Program-made: the position numbers and the translations under genes
Notes under the pieces: model-generated
Seen by the model: only the letters and a program-made list of their open reading frames with translations
Databases searched by the model: none
What the model was told of the DNA's origin: nothing
Shown here: positions 36,301 through 44,914 of the stretch, one piece after another
How the letters are laid out: the number at the start of each line of letters is the position of its first letter
Position numbering within the stretch: position 1 is the stretch's first letter
From: Planctomycetaceae bacterium
GTDB taxonomy: Bacteria; Planctomycetota; Planctomycetia; Planctomycetales; Planctomycetaceae
Assembly (NCBI GenBank): GCA_024742875.1
Contig: JANSXP010000004.1
Coordinates: 62,001 to 126,000 of the forward strand
DNA: 64,000 nucleotides
Direction: 5' to 3'

Positions 36301-37770
36301 ATTGCTGACATGCTCGACACTGTTGCTGACGCCGACGCTCAGCGAGACCTAAGGCTGCAGAATGCGGTGGACGTCATTCAGTTCCGCCCACTTGACCTCG
36401 ATGTAGCGACGGCCGTCGCCGAACAGCTCACATCTCAGATCGACGTGGAGTTTGGCAACGGACTGCTGTCCGCCCTGCAAAACAGCCAGGCCGATGAGAC
36501 GGCCGCTCTGATTCTGGAGCAGGTCCCGCAGCTGACTCCGCAGCTGAAAAAACGAGCCATCCAGCTGGCACTGAGCCGTCCCAGCTGGGCAAACGGACTG
36601 CTGGCAGCCCTGGAGGCAGGCGATATCCAGCTGTCCGATCTGTCACTCGATCAGCGGCAGACGCTGCGAAACTATCCCGATTCCGGGGTCAATAAGCGAG
36701 CAGGCCGAGTGTTCCGCAGCAAGGGAATGACCATTGATGCGAACCGGGACAAAGTGCTGAAATCGCTGCTGCACATCACGACCAAAACGGGCAATTCTGA
36801 ATCCGGTCGAGCGATGTTCAAAAAGCACTGCTCCAAATGTCATCAGCACGGTGACATGGGGAAGCAGATTGGTCCCAACCTGACCGGCATGTCGGTGCAT
36901 CCGAAAGCTGAGCTGCTCACCCATATCATCGACCCCTCACGGAGCGTGGAGGGCAATTTCCGCATCTACACGGTCGTCCGTAACGACGGACGAGTGGCCA
37001 ATGGAATGCTCACGTCAGAATCCCGCACCAGCATTACGCTCATCGACACCGACGCCAAGGAAACGGCGATCCCCCGGGATGACATTGAGGAACTGCTGGC
37101 ATCTCGCAAATCTCTGATGCCGGAGGGGTTTGAAAAACAAATGACCGAGGCCGAACTGACGGACCTGCTCGAGTTTCTGACCGACAAGGGGCGGTTCGTC
37201 ACCATTCCGCTGGATGCCTATGCCACGGCTATCAGTACGCACGCTTTGTTCCACGGCCGCGGCCCCACGGATCGCGCAGATCGCATGGTCTTCGAAGAGT
37301 GGGGGGCCAAGACGTTTAACAACGTTCCGTTCCTGGTATCCGATCCGGAAGAAGGCACGCGGCCCAACATCATCCTGCTGAATGGCCCTAATGGTTCGTT
37401 GCCGCCGGAAATGCCGAAAAGCGTATCGCTCGACTGCAACACACCGGTCGCTCGCCTGCATCTGCTTGGCGGCGTGGGGGGCTGGAATTTTCCGGCATCG
37501 GCCAAAGGAGAAAAGTGCATGATTGTGCGGTTCCACTTTGAAGACGGCGGCACGGAGGACCACACGCTCATCAATGGAGTGCACATGGCAGACTACATCC
37601 GCCGCGTGGACGTCCCCCAGAGCGAATTCGCGTTTGCATTGGGGCGGCAGCAACTGCGATACCTGAGTATCCAGCCGAAGCGACAGGATCTCGTGCAGAC
37701 GATTGAGCTGATCAAAGGCGAAGGCCCTTCGGCGCCGCTCGTGATGGCCGTCACTGTGGAAACGCCATAA
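33319..37770 (+). CDS. ThuA / PVC-type propeller / HEAT / cytochrome c multidomain protein
   Basis: A 1483-residue exported protein. After a signal peptide (about 1-29) comes a ThuA-like glutamine-amidotransferase-fold domain (residues 30-245; 'FDGLLLYANIGRISDEQADA', 'GKGFIPVHCATYCW'), then a PVC-type beta-propeller dehydrogenase domain (about 300-700; 'GLAVRLYADETEFQAKPIAM', 'NWDERGRLWVCETVDYPNEL', 'VWVIDWYNYIVQHNP'). A long helical region with HEAT-like repeats spans about 710-1130. A cytochrome c domain has heme motif C1171-SK-C1174-H, and its distal part contains 'IIDPSRSVEGNFRIYTVVRN' and a closing beta domain of about 200 residues. It probably oxidises a sugar-type substrate at the cell surface, passing electrons through the heme. 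It stands alone, after a 433-base gap. Confidence 0.92.
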   Translation: MRLNRHFSLLPIIPVFGLLTCLSLPSAHAEEPRLLFLGDNGPHHPEARFQQLAAALEPRGIKLQYTDRMEDLTNGLEDFDGLLLYANIGRISDEQADAVLRFVRSGKGFIPVHCATYCWRNNDDMVALMGGQFQRHGRRVFSTQAAVPDHPIMAGYTSFSSWDETYVHHKHNEKNRTVLEYRYEGTQAEGHRREPWTWIRTEGQGRVFYTAWGHDERTFGQPGFHNLMERGIRWAVGGDPSVVPEFAGDPAHFPIPQMTAVDPTLPEFEYVDVGPKIPNYRRKQQGGRQGEPMTMMQKPLPAAESVRHFVTPEGLAVRLYADETEFQAKPIAMNWDERGRLWVCETVDYPNELGTGRDRIRICEDTDGDHVADRFTVFADGLSIPTAIMIFRGGAVVQNGTETIYLKDTDGDDRADQQTTLISNWTLGDTHGGVSNFRYGMDNWVWAMQGYNNSTPHIEGEAQQSFRMGFWRFRLSQSDPPKVTDLEFIRSTNNNTWGLGISEEGLIFGSTANHNPSTFVPIPNRYYERVKGWAPSTLGSIADTHLFQPITENVRQVDQFGGYTAGAGHALYTARTFPPQYWNSTAFVCGPTGHLVGTFALRPLGANYSSTSPANLLASDDEWSAPIMAEVGPDGAVWVIDWYNYIVQHNPTPHGFKTGKGHAYESDLRDKKHGRIYRVVPTDSMSRGIQPHADDIVHTVSDLSQASNEELVNTLQHPSMSWRLQAQRLLVERNARDVFESLSTLAASQEMDEVGLNVGAIHALHTLAALGDLNLDRSLKRASVSLSTLNAALQHPSAGVRRNAIAVLPHNEQGRAALLANPHVMTDAHPQVRLQAMLTMADLPTGGGLGTLTFDFAQETHGDPIIYDALTAAAAAHSFEYVKRLSDVLHSGGQVSAHNAQIARRVAENLGRSRPSQIEVQKLLAAVRGGTAAELLLDGLIAGLPAAESRESSPALERTLIQLLQNAPAASRSKVARLATLLGTNALEAHLGDLIADMLDTVADADAQRDLRLQNAVDVIQFRPLDLDVATAVAEQLTSQIDVEFGNGLLSALQNSQADETAALILEQVPQLTPQLKKRAIQLALSRPSWANGLLAALEAGDIQLSDLSLDQRQTLRNYPDSGVNKRAGRVFRSKGMTIDANRDKVLKSLLHITTKTGNSESGRAMFKKHCSKCHQHGDMGKQIGPNLTGMSVHPKAELLTHIIDPSRSVEGNFRIYTVVRNDGRVANGMLTSESRTSITLIDTDAKETAIPRDDIEELLASRKSLMPEGFEKQMTEAELTDLLEFLTDKGRFVTIPLDAYATAISTHALFHGRGPTDRADRMVFEEWGAKTFNNVPFLVSDPEEGTRPNIILLNGPNGSLPPEMPKSVSLDCNTPVARLHLLGGVGGWNFPASAKGEKCMIVRFHFEDGGTEDHTLINGVHMADYIRRVDVPQSEFAFALGRQQLRYLSIQPKRQDLVQTIELIKGEGPSAPLVMAVTVETP

Positions 37771-37797
37771 ACTGTGAAGCAGGATTGTGTGGGCCGG

Positions 37798-39333
37798 TCA
37801 GGGGGCTGGCGGAGCCGGAACGGCCTGCACATAGAAGGCGGCCAGGTCTTTGCGGAGCCGTTTGAGCGACGGCTCGTGAATGTACATCATATGGCCGCCT
37901 TCGTAATGCCGCACCGTGACATTCTCACGAGCCGCTGCGCCCAGACCCAGATGATCGAGCGTATACTTCATGGCGAAATGCGGGGTCGCCAGGTCGTAGT
38001 AGCCGCAGGCGACGAAGAGTTTGAGATACGGATTGGCGGTCATCGACTTGCGAAGGGTTTCAGACGCATCGACGTATCGCCCTTCAAACGATTCGTAATT
38101 CCACGGCTGCACCTGACCGGTAAGAATTTCGTAAACACGACGGTCACGATACTTCAGCGTTCCGCGAATGTAATCGTTCAGGCAGGCAGTAAACGGGCCA
38201 AAAATGGCCGCCCCACTGGCGTCAAACTCGTAACGTTCGCCGACAGAATCGCGATCGGCGCCGGTATAACGACTGTCAAATCGCCCTACCGTTCGTTCCG
38301 TATCACGCAGCAGTTCTTTGCCGAATCGGGACATCGACACCCGCAGGCGAGCGGCCCTGACATACGAGGCGGACAGCCCCGTTAGCTCGGCGTACCGGGC
38401 AGCGATCTCATCAGTCTCCTCGTCTGTCAGTGAGGTGCCCTTCAACAGGGCGGGCGCGTATTCCTGATAGGCAAACTGTTCAGCCAGGGCCACCACGTCC
38501 GCCACCGGCAGTTGCTGCAGTTCGTCATCCAGCTGACCGTGATACCAGGCCGTTGCCGCATAGGTGGGCAGAAACGTAATGAATGGCAGATCATTACTGG
38601 TGGAAAAACGAAGCGTCTGAAAGTTGATGGCACCGCTAATCACCACGACACCATTCAATTCCATATTGTACTCATCCTGCAGATAGCCGCTGAGCCCGGC
38701 CGCACGCAGGCCCCCATAGCTTTCGCCGAGGACAAATCGTGGAGATGACCACCGCTCGTAGAGCGTCGTGTAGGTGTGAATAAACTGAGCCACACTGCGC
38801 ACGTCTTCGCGATAACCATGAAAGTCGCTTTTGGCCACATCTTTGGCCGGTCGACTGTAGCCGGTGCTGACCGGATCGATGAATACCAGGTCGGTCAGAT
38901 CGAGCAGGCTGTAGGGATTGTCATTCAGATGATAGGGAGGCCGCAGTGGAGTGCCGTCTTCAGGAAACCGCACAATCTTTGGCCCCAGCATCCCCAGATG
39001 CAGCCAGACCGAGGACGATCCCGGTCCGCCGTTAAAGCAGAACGTCACAGGACGCCGGCCCGGCTGTTCGCCGTCTCTGGTGTAGGCGACAAAGAACATC
39101 TCGGCCTGCGGACTGCCTGCGTCGTTCTCCATCACCAGCCGACCGGCGGTGGCCGTGTAACCGATCTCCGTGCCGCCAATCGTCACCTTGTGTTTCGTTT
39201 TTGTCGTTTTGTCAGCCAGCTGTTCGGAGTCTTCGTCGGCCGCCTCATCGGCCGACGCGGCGGGCAGGGCGGCAACGCCGATGGTGCAGAACAGCAGGAA
39301 TAACCACACGTGTTTCCGGGAAATTTGTTGCAT
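37798..39333 (-). CDS. Exported serine carboxypeptidase-like protein (peptidase family S10)
   Basis: A 511-residue alpha/beta-hydrolase-fold protein of the S10 family, removing C-terminal residues from peptides. A signal peptide covers about residues 1-28. 'CFNGGPGSSSVWLHLGMLGP' is the oxyanion-hole signature, and the nucleophile Ser is in 'FVLGESYGGLRAAGL'. The catalytic Asp is probably in 'YYDLATPHFA' and the His in 'YEGGHMMYIHEPSLKRL'. All triad blocks are therefore present. Residues 29-48 are acidic and low-complexity. It converges with the preceding multidomain gene (27-base gap) and follows homoserine dehydrogenase on the same strand after 212 bases. Confidence 0.93.
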   Translation of the reverse strand: MQQISRKHVWLFLLFCTIGVAALPAASADEAADEDSEQLADKTTKTKHKVTIGGTEIGYTATAGRLVMENDAGSPQAEMFFVAYTRDGEQPGRRPVTFCFNGGPGSSSVWLHLGMLGPKIVRFPEDGTPLRPPYHLNDNPYSLLDLTDLVFIDPVSTGYSRPAKDVAKSDFHGYREDVRSVAQFIHTYTTLYERWSSPRFVLGESYGGLRAAGLSGYLQDEYNMELNGVVVISGAINFQTLRFSTSNDLPFITFLPTYAATAWYHGQLDDELQQLPVADVVALAEQFAYQEYAPALLKGTSLTDEETDEIAARYAELTGLSASYVRAARLRVSMSRFGKELLRDTERTVGRFDSRYTGADRDSVGERYEFDASGAAIFGPFTACLNDYIRGTLKYRDRRVYEILTGQVQPWNYESFEGRYVDASETLRKSMTANPYLKLFVACGYYDLATPHFAMKYTLDHLGLGAAARENVTVRHYEGGHMMYIHEPSLKRLRKDLAAFYVQAVPAPPAP

Positions 39334-39545
39334 AAGTCACAGACCAGAACCAAAAAAAGCGTGGCACAGCATGAAGGCGGCAGGGCGGCAACAGGCTGAA
39401 TCAGCCACAGCGTTCGCCGCGCAAACGGTACCGACCGCGTTGCCCCAAACGCAACGAGCGACCCACAAAGACCAGAGAACGACCGAATTTGGACGAGTGC
39501 GGACGACAGAAAGCGGACAATCAAAAAACGCGGCCGCGGCGCCCC

Positions 39546-40844
39546 CTATTCGGCCACCGGCAGGCGAATACTGGTGCCTTTGATACATTCCAGCCGGGCC
39601 AGTTCCACATCCGCGTCCGCCAGACAGCCTTCCGTCGTCTGGTGGGTCATGATCACCAGGCGAGCATAGTCGTGCCCGTCACGCCGCGCGTCCTGTCGCA
39701 CCGACAGAATACTGATGCCGTGACGCCCGAGAATGTCGGCAATGTCGGCCAGCACGTGCGGCCGGTCTTCCACATGAAACCGCAGATAAAAGCGACGCTG
39801 CAGCGCTTCCTTCGGCTGGATGGCAATCCCCGTTTGCTGTGACGCATCCACAATGGAAGGAAACGTGACGGCCGTGCGACCGGTTGCAAAGTCGACGATG
39901 TCCGCCACCACAGCGGACGCGGTCGGCAGCTGTCCGGCGCCCGCTCCTGAATACGTCGTACGGCCGACAGCATCACCCAGGATGGATACGATGTTATCCG
40001 CACCGTCGATCTGCGCCAGCGTGCGGTGACGCGGGATGAGTGTGGGCTGAACTGAGACTTCCAGCCCATCACCATTCAGACGTGATGTGGCCAGCAGTTT
40101 GATCTTGTACCCCAGTTCCTGTGCAACCTGCAGATCGAGCAGTTCCAGACCATCGATTCCCTGCTGCACAATCGACTGCAGAGTCACACGGGTGGAGTAG
40201 GCCAGCTGCGTCAGAATCGAAAGCTTCTGCGCGGCATCGGTGCCATCGACATCCATGGCCGGATCGGCCTCCGCATATCCCAGCGCCTGAGCTTCCTTCA
40301 GAACATCCTCATATGACTGCCCGTGGTTGAGCATCTGCGTGAGGATGAAGTTACTGGTGCCGTTGAGGATTGCTTCGATGGACTGAACCTGATTGCCCGT
40401 GAGCGACTGAGTCACAGCCGCAATGACGGGAATACCGCCCGCGACGGCCGCCTCAAAACCAATCGTGCGCCCCTGACGAGCGGCCTGCTCGAACAGCTCA
40501 CGCCCGCACTCGTAGATCAGGGCCTTGTTGGCCGTCACCACGTCCCTGCCGGCATCGAGAAACCGTGTCATGTATTCCCGAGCCGGAGACAGTCCGCCGA
40601 TCAACTGGACTACGAGTGAAATCTGATCATCGTCGATCACCGACTGAATATCGTCCGTCACTTCCACACCTGCCGGCATGTAGTCACGCGCCCGAGCCGT
40701 GTCACGCACAACAACACGACGAATCTGTACCTGTCTGCCCGCCCGACGGGCAATGCTGGCGGCCTGGTCGGTGAGGATGCGAGCGACTCCGGAACCGACG
40801 GTCCCAAAACCAACAAGGGCGATTTGCAAAGGGTCTGCTGTCAT
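39546..40844 (-). CDS. hom: Homoserine dehydrogenase with C-terminal ACT domain
   Basis: A 432-residue enzyme that reduces aspartate semialdehyde to homoserine in threonine/methionine synthesis. The NAD(P)-binding start is 'IALVGFGTVGSGVARIL', then 'VVTANKALIYECGRELF' with the active Lys region, and 'EAAVAGGIPVIAAVTQSL', followed by 'NQVQSIEAILNGTSNFILTQ' and 'EAQALGYAEADPAMDVDGTD', the classic signature. The C-terminal 80 residues are an ACT domain ('RFHVEDRPHVLADIADILGR'), consistent with feedback control by threonine. Length and motif order match monofunctional bacterial Hom proteins. The ATG at 40844 is the standard start. It appears to be transcribed alone. Confidence 0.97.
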   Translation of the reverse strand: MTADPLQIALVGFGTVGSGVARILTDQAASIARRAGRQVQIRRVVVRDTARARDYMPAGVEVTDDIQSVIDDDQISLVVQLIGGLSPAREYMTRFLDAGRDVVTANKALIYECGRELFEQAARQGRTIGFEAAVAGGIPVIAAVTQSLTGNQVQSIEAILNGTSNFILTQMLNHGQSYEDVLKEAQALGYAEADPAMDVDGTDAAQKLSILTQLAYSTRVTLQSIVQQGIDGLELLDLQVAQELGYKIKLLATSRLNGDGLEVSVQPTLIPRHRTLAQIDGADNIVSILGDAVGRTTYSGAGAGQLPTASAVVADIVDFATGRTAVTFPSIVDASQQTGIAIQPKEALQRRFYLRFHVEDRPHVLADIADILGRHGISILSVRQDARRDGHDYARLVIMTHQTTEGCLADADVELARLECIKGTSIRLPVAE

Positions 40845-41128
40845 ATCGATGAGCCGCTGCTCAATACTGAGGGCTGGAGTTGTGAACGATGATCACCACA
40901 GAAAATTTCATGCAGCATGAGTGGTGGCAACCGGCGTTGTGACGATTCCATGTCACTTATGACAGACTGATCTGTCCACAGTTCGGAAAGTCCCAACCAT
41001 AAGAACCCGACTGAGCGTCCATGCAGGAATGCGTGCGGGATTTTGCCGCGGGAGCAGGCCCGAATTCGAACTCGGTCGCTGCGCTGTCCCGCATGGGACA
41101 CGTCGCGATCTGCCGCCTGAAACGACGG

Positions 41129-41947
41129 TTAGCTCAAGCGAAAGTTGGGAGACTGACTAAGAAACGTCTGCGGATTGTCATACGTCACTTTGTCGATCAC
41201 ATCTTCGCTGTGGCCGCGACGTCGCATCTCCAGGCGGGCTTTCGGCACAGCGAGCGGATCACTGCAGCCCCAGTCACCGGCCGAATTCATCCAGATGCGT
41301 TCGTTGCCGTACATCTCAATGATGTCAGCCGCCCGCTGCGGCGTGACTTTGGTGTCGGGATAGAGCGTCATGCCTGCCCAGAAGCCACGATCAAGCACTT
41401 CCGCAACCGTGTGCTCTTCAACATGATCGATGAGAATCCGCCCCGGGTCGATGGAGCTGGCCGACAGTGCATCCATGATGAGGCGTGTGCCTTTGAGCTT
41501 GTCTTCCAGATGGGGCGTGTGCACCAGCACCATCTGGTTGTGGGTTTCCGCCAGTTCAATCTGCTCTTCCAGTATGATCAACTCGTTTTTGGTGTTCTTA
41601 TTCAGCCCGATCTCGCCAATCCCCAGCACATTGCCGCCAAACAGTCCCTCTTTGCTGTTGAGAAAGTCGGGGATCAGCGAAATGACTTCACGAGCGAAGC
41701 CGGGATCGTCAGCCTCCTTCGGATTGATGCACAGCCAGGTAAAGTGCTGAATACCGGCTGCCGCCGCACGCTTAGGCTCGTACTCGGTCAACTGGCGAAA
41801 ATAATCAAAGAATCCCTGAGCGGACGAGCGATCATACCCAGCCCAGAAGGCAGGTTCGGTGATGGCCACACATCCGGCCTGTGCCATCCGCTGATAGTCG
41901 TCTGTGGTTCGCGACACCATGTGAATATGAGGGTCGATGTACTTCAC
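41129..41947 (-). CDS. TatD-like metal-dependent hydrolase
   Basis: A 272-residue amidohydrolase-superfamily TIM-barrel protein. The N-terminal metal motif '[11 protein letters not shown]' gives H-x-H. '[16 protein letters not shown]' carries the carboxylate typical of TatD proteins, '[15 protein letters not shown]' the next His, '[20 protein letters not shown]' another, and '[18 protein letters not shown]' the final Asp. Together these suggest a two-metal hydrolase. The ATG overlaps the stop of the upstream 114-residue gene (ATGA at 41944-41947), indicating translational coupling. EboB proteins of the ebo cluster are TatD-like and similar, but the other ebo genes are not visible here. The substrate is unknown. 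Confidence 0.87.
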   Translation of the reverse strand: MKYIDPHIHMVSRTTDDYQRMAQAGCVAITEPAFWAGYDRSSAQGFFDYFRQLTEYEPKRAAAAGIQHFTWLCINPKEADDPGFAREVISLIPDFLNSKEGLFGGNVLGIGEIGLNKNTKNELIILEEQIELAETHNQMVLVHTPHLEDKLKGTRLIMDALSASSIDPGRILIDHVEEHTVAEVLDRGFWAGMTLYPDTKVTPQRAADIIEMYGNERIWMNSAGDWGCSDPLAVPKARLEMRRRGHSEDVIDKVTYDNPQTFLSQSPNFRLS

Positions 41948-42288
41948 GATGCGTCACCTTCCACAGAAGACGTTGCTGCGAACGCCACAGCGCCCGCAGC
42001 GCCCTTCATGCCCTCGGCGGACTGCGGAATCTGCGTCGTGTGATCGCTGAACAATTCGAGAATTCGCTTTGCGCGGTGTGTCTGCCCGTCCGTGAGTATG
42101 GCGATGGCTTTACGAAACGCCACATCGCGGAAGTCATCGGGGAACTCGCCCTGACCGCGATCAATGCGATCCAGATAGGCGGCGATGTCCACCAGTTTGG
42201 CTCGATGCTCCATAAAGTAGGTGTCGATCACCTGCTGCGCCGTTTGAGGGCTTGTTCCGGTCACGTCGGCCAATTTTCCGTTTCCCAC
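41944..42288 (-). CDS. Small protein of 114 residues, partner of the TatD-like hydrolase
   Basis: No named family is recognised. The protein is helical and soluble. The best-ordered part is '[20 protein letters not shown]' with '[20 protein letters not shown]', which reads like a conserved four-helix unit and carries two Arg/His-Arg-Ala-Lys positions. The Ala-rich C terminus ('[14 protein letters not shown]') is low-complexity. It shares the sequence ATGA with the start of the TatD-like gene, so the two are almost certainly made together and may act together. Function is unknown. It is the first gene of its transcript, with a gap of about 500 bases upstream. Confidence 0.75.
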   Translation of the reverse strand: MGNGKLADVTGTSPQTAQQVIDTYFMEHRAKLVDIAAYLDRIDRGQGEFPDDFRDVAFRKAIAILTDGQTHRAKRILELFSDHTTQIPQSAEGMKGAAGAVAFAATSSVEGDAS

Positions 42289-42784
42289 CTGAACTGTGTC
42301 TGCCGGTACCCAGTGCGGTGCGGCTTCTGAAAATCACTGTACCGGCTGACAGAAATCCTCACCAGCGAGGTCGCCGCAGATTCACAACAATCGTGAGTCG
42401 CGTTGAGGCAAAATCTTCCAGGTGGGGGGTGGACGAATCTGTCATCCAGCGATTTGGTGACTTTGTCTTCGAATCGCCGGGACACAGAGAATTTGGCAAG
42501 CGGCTCGCTGGGCAATGACAGCCAGCCGCCAGGAGAATCGATCCCTCCCCGCGGATCTTTCCAGCCTTCACAGGAGATCTGGAAAGTGTGGCGGACGACA
42601 TCCCGGTTCGCCGTCTCAGGACCGGGCATTGCCCGGAAGAAACAGAAGGGCTGACGCATCGGTTCGAAAACCGTCTTCCGAACGCTACACTACCGCCGCC
42701 TCGGAGTGGGCCCCGGCCGCTGACCGGACTCCCCTCATCTGTGAAGTCACGAGGCAACGCGTTCACCCGCGTTTTCTCTGAAAT
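42289..42784. other. Intergenic, 496 bases; nothing recognised
   Basis: Frames exist in several phases but none has a product I can relate to a family, none has a good ribosome binding site, and they overlap one another on both strands. The promoters of the leftward small gene and of tRNA-Leu should be here. A decayed gene cannot be excluded. Confidence 0.5.
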
Positions 42785-42870
42785 GCCCTGGTGGCGGAAT
42801 TGGTAGACGCACCAGACTTAAAATCTGGGGTTCCGTAAGGAGCGTGCGGGTTCAAGTCCCGCCCGGGGTA
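42785..42870 (+). tRNA. tRNA-Leu (anticodon UAA)
   Basis: An 86-base type II tRNA. The acceptor strand GCCCTGG at 42785-42791 pairs with the 3' strand ending at the discriminator A (42870), allowing G-T pairs. The D arm is GGCGGAATTGGTAGACGC. The anticodon stem CCAGA/TCTGG encloses loop CTTAAAA, so the anticodon is TAA. A long variable arm and a T arm GCGGGTTCAAGTCCCGC follow. The long variable arm and anticodon both indicate leucine, decoding UUA and UUG. CCA is not encoded. Confidence 0.97.
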
Positions 42871-43075
42871 ATACAAACGCTGGTGGAATGCGCCTCACCA
42901 AAATTCAGCGAGTTTCCCGTTCACCTCGCAGTTCACCTCCTGAGATTTGACGCAGCTTCAGCCACTCGCCAAAGCAGCTTCCCAGCCTGTGCCTGCAGCC
43001 TGACGGCATACCCTCCACTGCTCAAAACGGTCTTGTGGCGTATCGACGGAGTTCTTCCGCGATATGGTCACCGGG

Positions 43076-43666
43076 TCAGGCTCCCTCCCTGGCCGTCTGA
43101 CCGTGATAAATCGCGAATATTGTCTTTCGGCCCGACGGCGATAAGATTCGCAACACACCGTTACACCCCGGTGATTTGGTGCGGCCCGCCATCTCCCGCA
43201 GGCGATTTCTATGTTCTGGTGACAGGCCCTCGCGTCGTGCAAACACGCCCGCCAGGCCTCGAAGGCTGCCACGCACCAGTGGTCGCGGGACCGCAGCGCC
43301 AATGAGTCGGTTGATGCGAAATCCTCGTGATATTGTGCCAGCCGTTCGATGACTGGCGATCAGAGCAAGTGTCCGCGGAGGCGGCAACAGCTTCTCACGC
43401 ACGATGCGGCGGGCCATCTCTACCGCCAGCGATCCGCCAAACGACATGCCTCCCAAAACGTAGTCGGACTTGCCGTCCAGCAAAGATGTCAGACGCTGCA
43501 GGAAGGCTTCGGCCGCGGTTTCCATTGACGGTTTTTGCTGCCAGAGTGAGTCAGCACCCGGGTCATCAAGAACAAACAGTCGTTCACCGAAGTGCTCTTG
43601 CTGTGGATAGAACGGATCTTTGTCGGCACCAAGTCCGGGTATCAGAATCAACTGAGGGATCGACAC
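43076..43666 (-). pseudogene. Alpha/beta hydrolase, C-terminally truncated
   Basis: The frame from a GTG at 43664-43666 begins like a small alpha/beta hydrolase ('PQLILIPGLGADKDPFYPQQ'), with the nucleophile elbow 'YVLGGMSFGGSLAVEMARRI' containing the Ser. It continues to 'LSPSGRKTIFAIYHGQ' and stops eight codons later. In this fold that strand should be followed by the catalytic Asp and, further on, the His, and neither remains in frame. I therefore read it as a gene that has lost its C terminus, by frameshift or erosion. About 197 residues remain. The frame is open further upstream to 43876 but the extension is not protein-like. A working protein with a different architecture is less likely. 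Confidence 0.6.
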
Positions 43667-43942
43667 GCATCTGACCTTCGATTTGACATAACGCACAACG
43701 CGCGAATTCACAACTGCGAACGCACAACGCACGGACGAACGCAGGAGAAATTTGGGCGGGCCAGGAAGTCGAGCCGACCGGCCATGAACACGCGGCTGTG
43801 CGAACATGTGGCAGACACACCAGTCCAATTTTCCACTCCGAACAGGTATTCGGTGATCAGACAGATTGTCGCACATTCACTGGCCGCCGCTACAATGTCG
43901 TGTCAGGTCGCCTGAAGACGTCGATGGTTGCGATAAAGAAGG

Positions 43943-44440
43943 ATGCGAGTGCCCGCGCTGACGGATTTGATTGAAGAGTTCGTGCAACTGGCACGCGCCG
44001 CTGCAACAACCCGCGGCTGCCGCCTGCAAATTGAACGTTCCCACCCCACCGAGGCCGTCTACCTGCGGCTTTGGCGGGACGGCTACTGGTTCGGACTGCG
44101 AATCGCCGCACATCGCCCGGCCTATGCCTGCTCGGCCGACTTTCAGCAACTGTTACTGCCAGTCAGCGAAACACCGCCGGAATTTTGCCGGCATGCCGCC
44201 GGCACGGTGGAGCGTTTCGTGCGCGATGGCGGTTGTGTCGTGGCGGATCCTGTTGAAGTCCAGCAGGCGGTGCAGCTGTTATTTGTCAATTCGTCCACTT
44301 TGGGGCGACGACGCTGGCCCTCCACGGCCGAAGTCTGCGCTGTGCGCCATCGCCTCAACATGCGGGCCGCCTGGGGCTACGAAATCGAAACGGGACACTC
44401 CGCGCAGTGTCCGCCAGCCAGCTGCGACGCACGCGGCTGA
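43943..44440 (+). CDS. Hypothetical protein, 165 residues
   Basis: No family is recognised. The sequence looks like a real soluble protein: an N-terminal helix 'ALTDLIEEFVQLARAAATTR', a beta-rich middle 'VYLRLWRDGYWFGLRIAAHR', 'SADFQQLLLPVSETPPEF' and a C-terminal part with several aromatic and Arg residues. A second frame of similar length overlaps in another phase (43971-44522) but has noise-like composition. A GTG two codons downstream (43949) has AGAAGG at better spacing than the ATG, so either may be the start. It opens a run of uncharacterised genes with good spacing between them. Confidence 0.65.
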   Translation: MRVPALTDLIEEFVQLARAAATTRGCRLQIERSHPTEAVYLRLWRDGYWFGLRIAAHRPAYACSADFQQLLLPVSETPPEFCRHAAGTVERFVRDGGCVVADPVEVQQAVQLLFVNSSTLGRRRWPSTAEVCAVRHRLNMRAAWGYEIETGHSAQCPPASCDARG

Positions 44441-44562
44441 TTGGCTCGCTCTGTGGATAAGGGCGCCCTGCGTGCCACCGATTTGTCCCGGCGTGTTGCG
44501 CTGGCCGCTCTCCTGCGGTTAGCCTCTGCAGCCACTTCGATTCTTCATGCAGGTGATGCTCC

Positions 44563-44814
44563 ATGAAAGCCAATGTCCCACAATTGAGCGTACTCATTGA
44601 AGGCCCCTGCGGCGTCATGGAGGTCCAGGTGGCAGCGATGCAGCTGAACGACCATGTGGCCTTCTTTCCCGTCAGCGCGGCGCCCCGATCAGGCCAGCCG
44701 TGGACACCGAACCGCGGTCAGATTCGGGACGCCCTGAAACTGCTGAGGTGGTCGGAGGATCACGTGCGAGTTTTCTCCGGCATGGTCTCTCCCAGCACCG
44801 GTTTGCAGAATTGA
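44563..44814 (+). CDS. Hypothetical protein, 83 residues
   Basis: An 83-residue soluble protein of unknown family. AGGTGATG precedes the ATG at plausible spacing. The pattern of short strands ('LSVLIEGPCGVMEVQVAAMQ', then 'DHVAFFPVSAAPRSG') with a helical end ('GQIRDALKLLRWSEDHVRVF') is protein-like. It lies 122 bases after the previous hypothetical gene and 100 bases before a membrane-protein gene, all on the plus strand. No function can be proposed. Confidence 0.5.
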   Translation: MKANVPQLSVLIEGPCGVMEVQVAAMQLNDHVAFFPVSAAPRSGQPWTPNRGQIRDALKLLRWSEDHVRVFSGMVSPSTGLQN

Positions 44815-44914
44815 TGGACGTCCCGCGTCATGTGTGTCGACAGCGGCATCCACGTCGTTCCTCTCACAAAAGCAACGCCGGCAGTGACGCACCACGCGGG
44901 CAGAAAGACGACTG

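Noticed and set aside
42844-43305. A 153-codon open frame
   Set aside because: It begins inside the tRNA-Leu gene and runs antisense to the hydrolase remnant; no protein features.
43971-44522. A 183-codon frame overlapping the hypothetical gene at 43943
   Set aside because: It is in a different phase and has noise-like composition (many Arg, Pro and Cys with no strand or helix pattern). The 43943 frame reads more like a protein.
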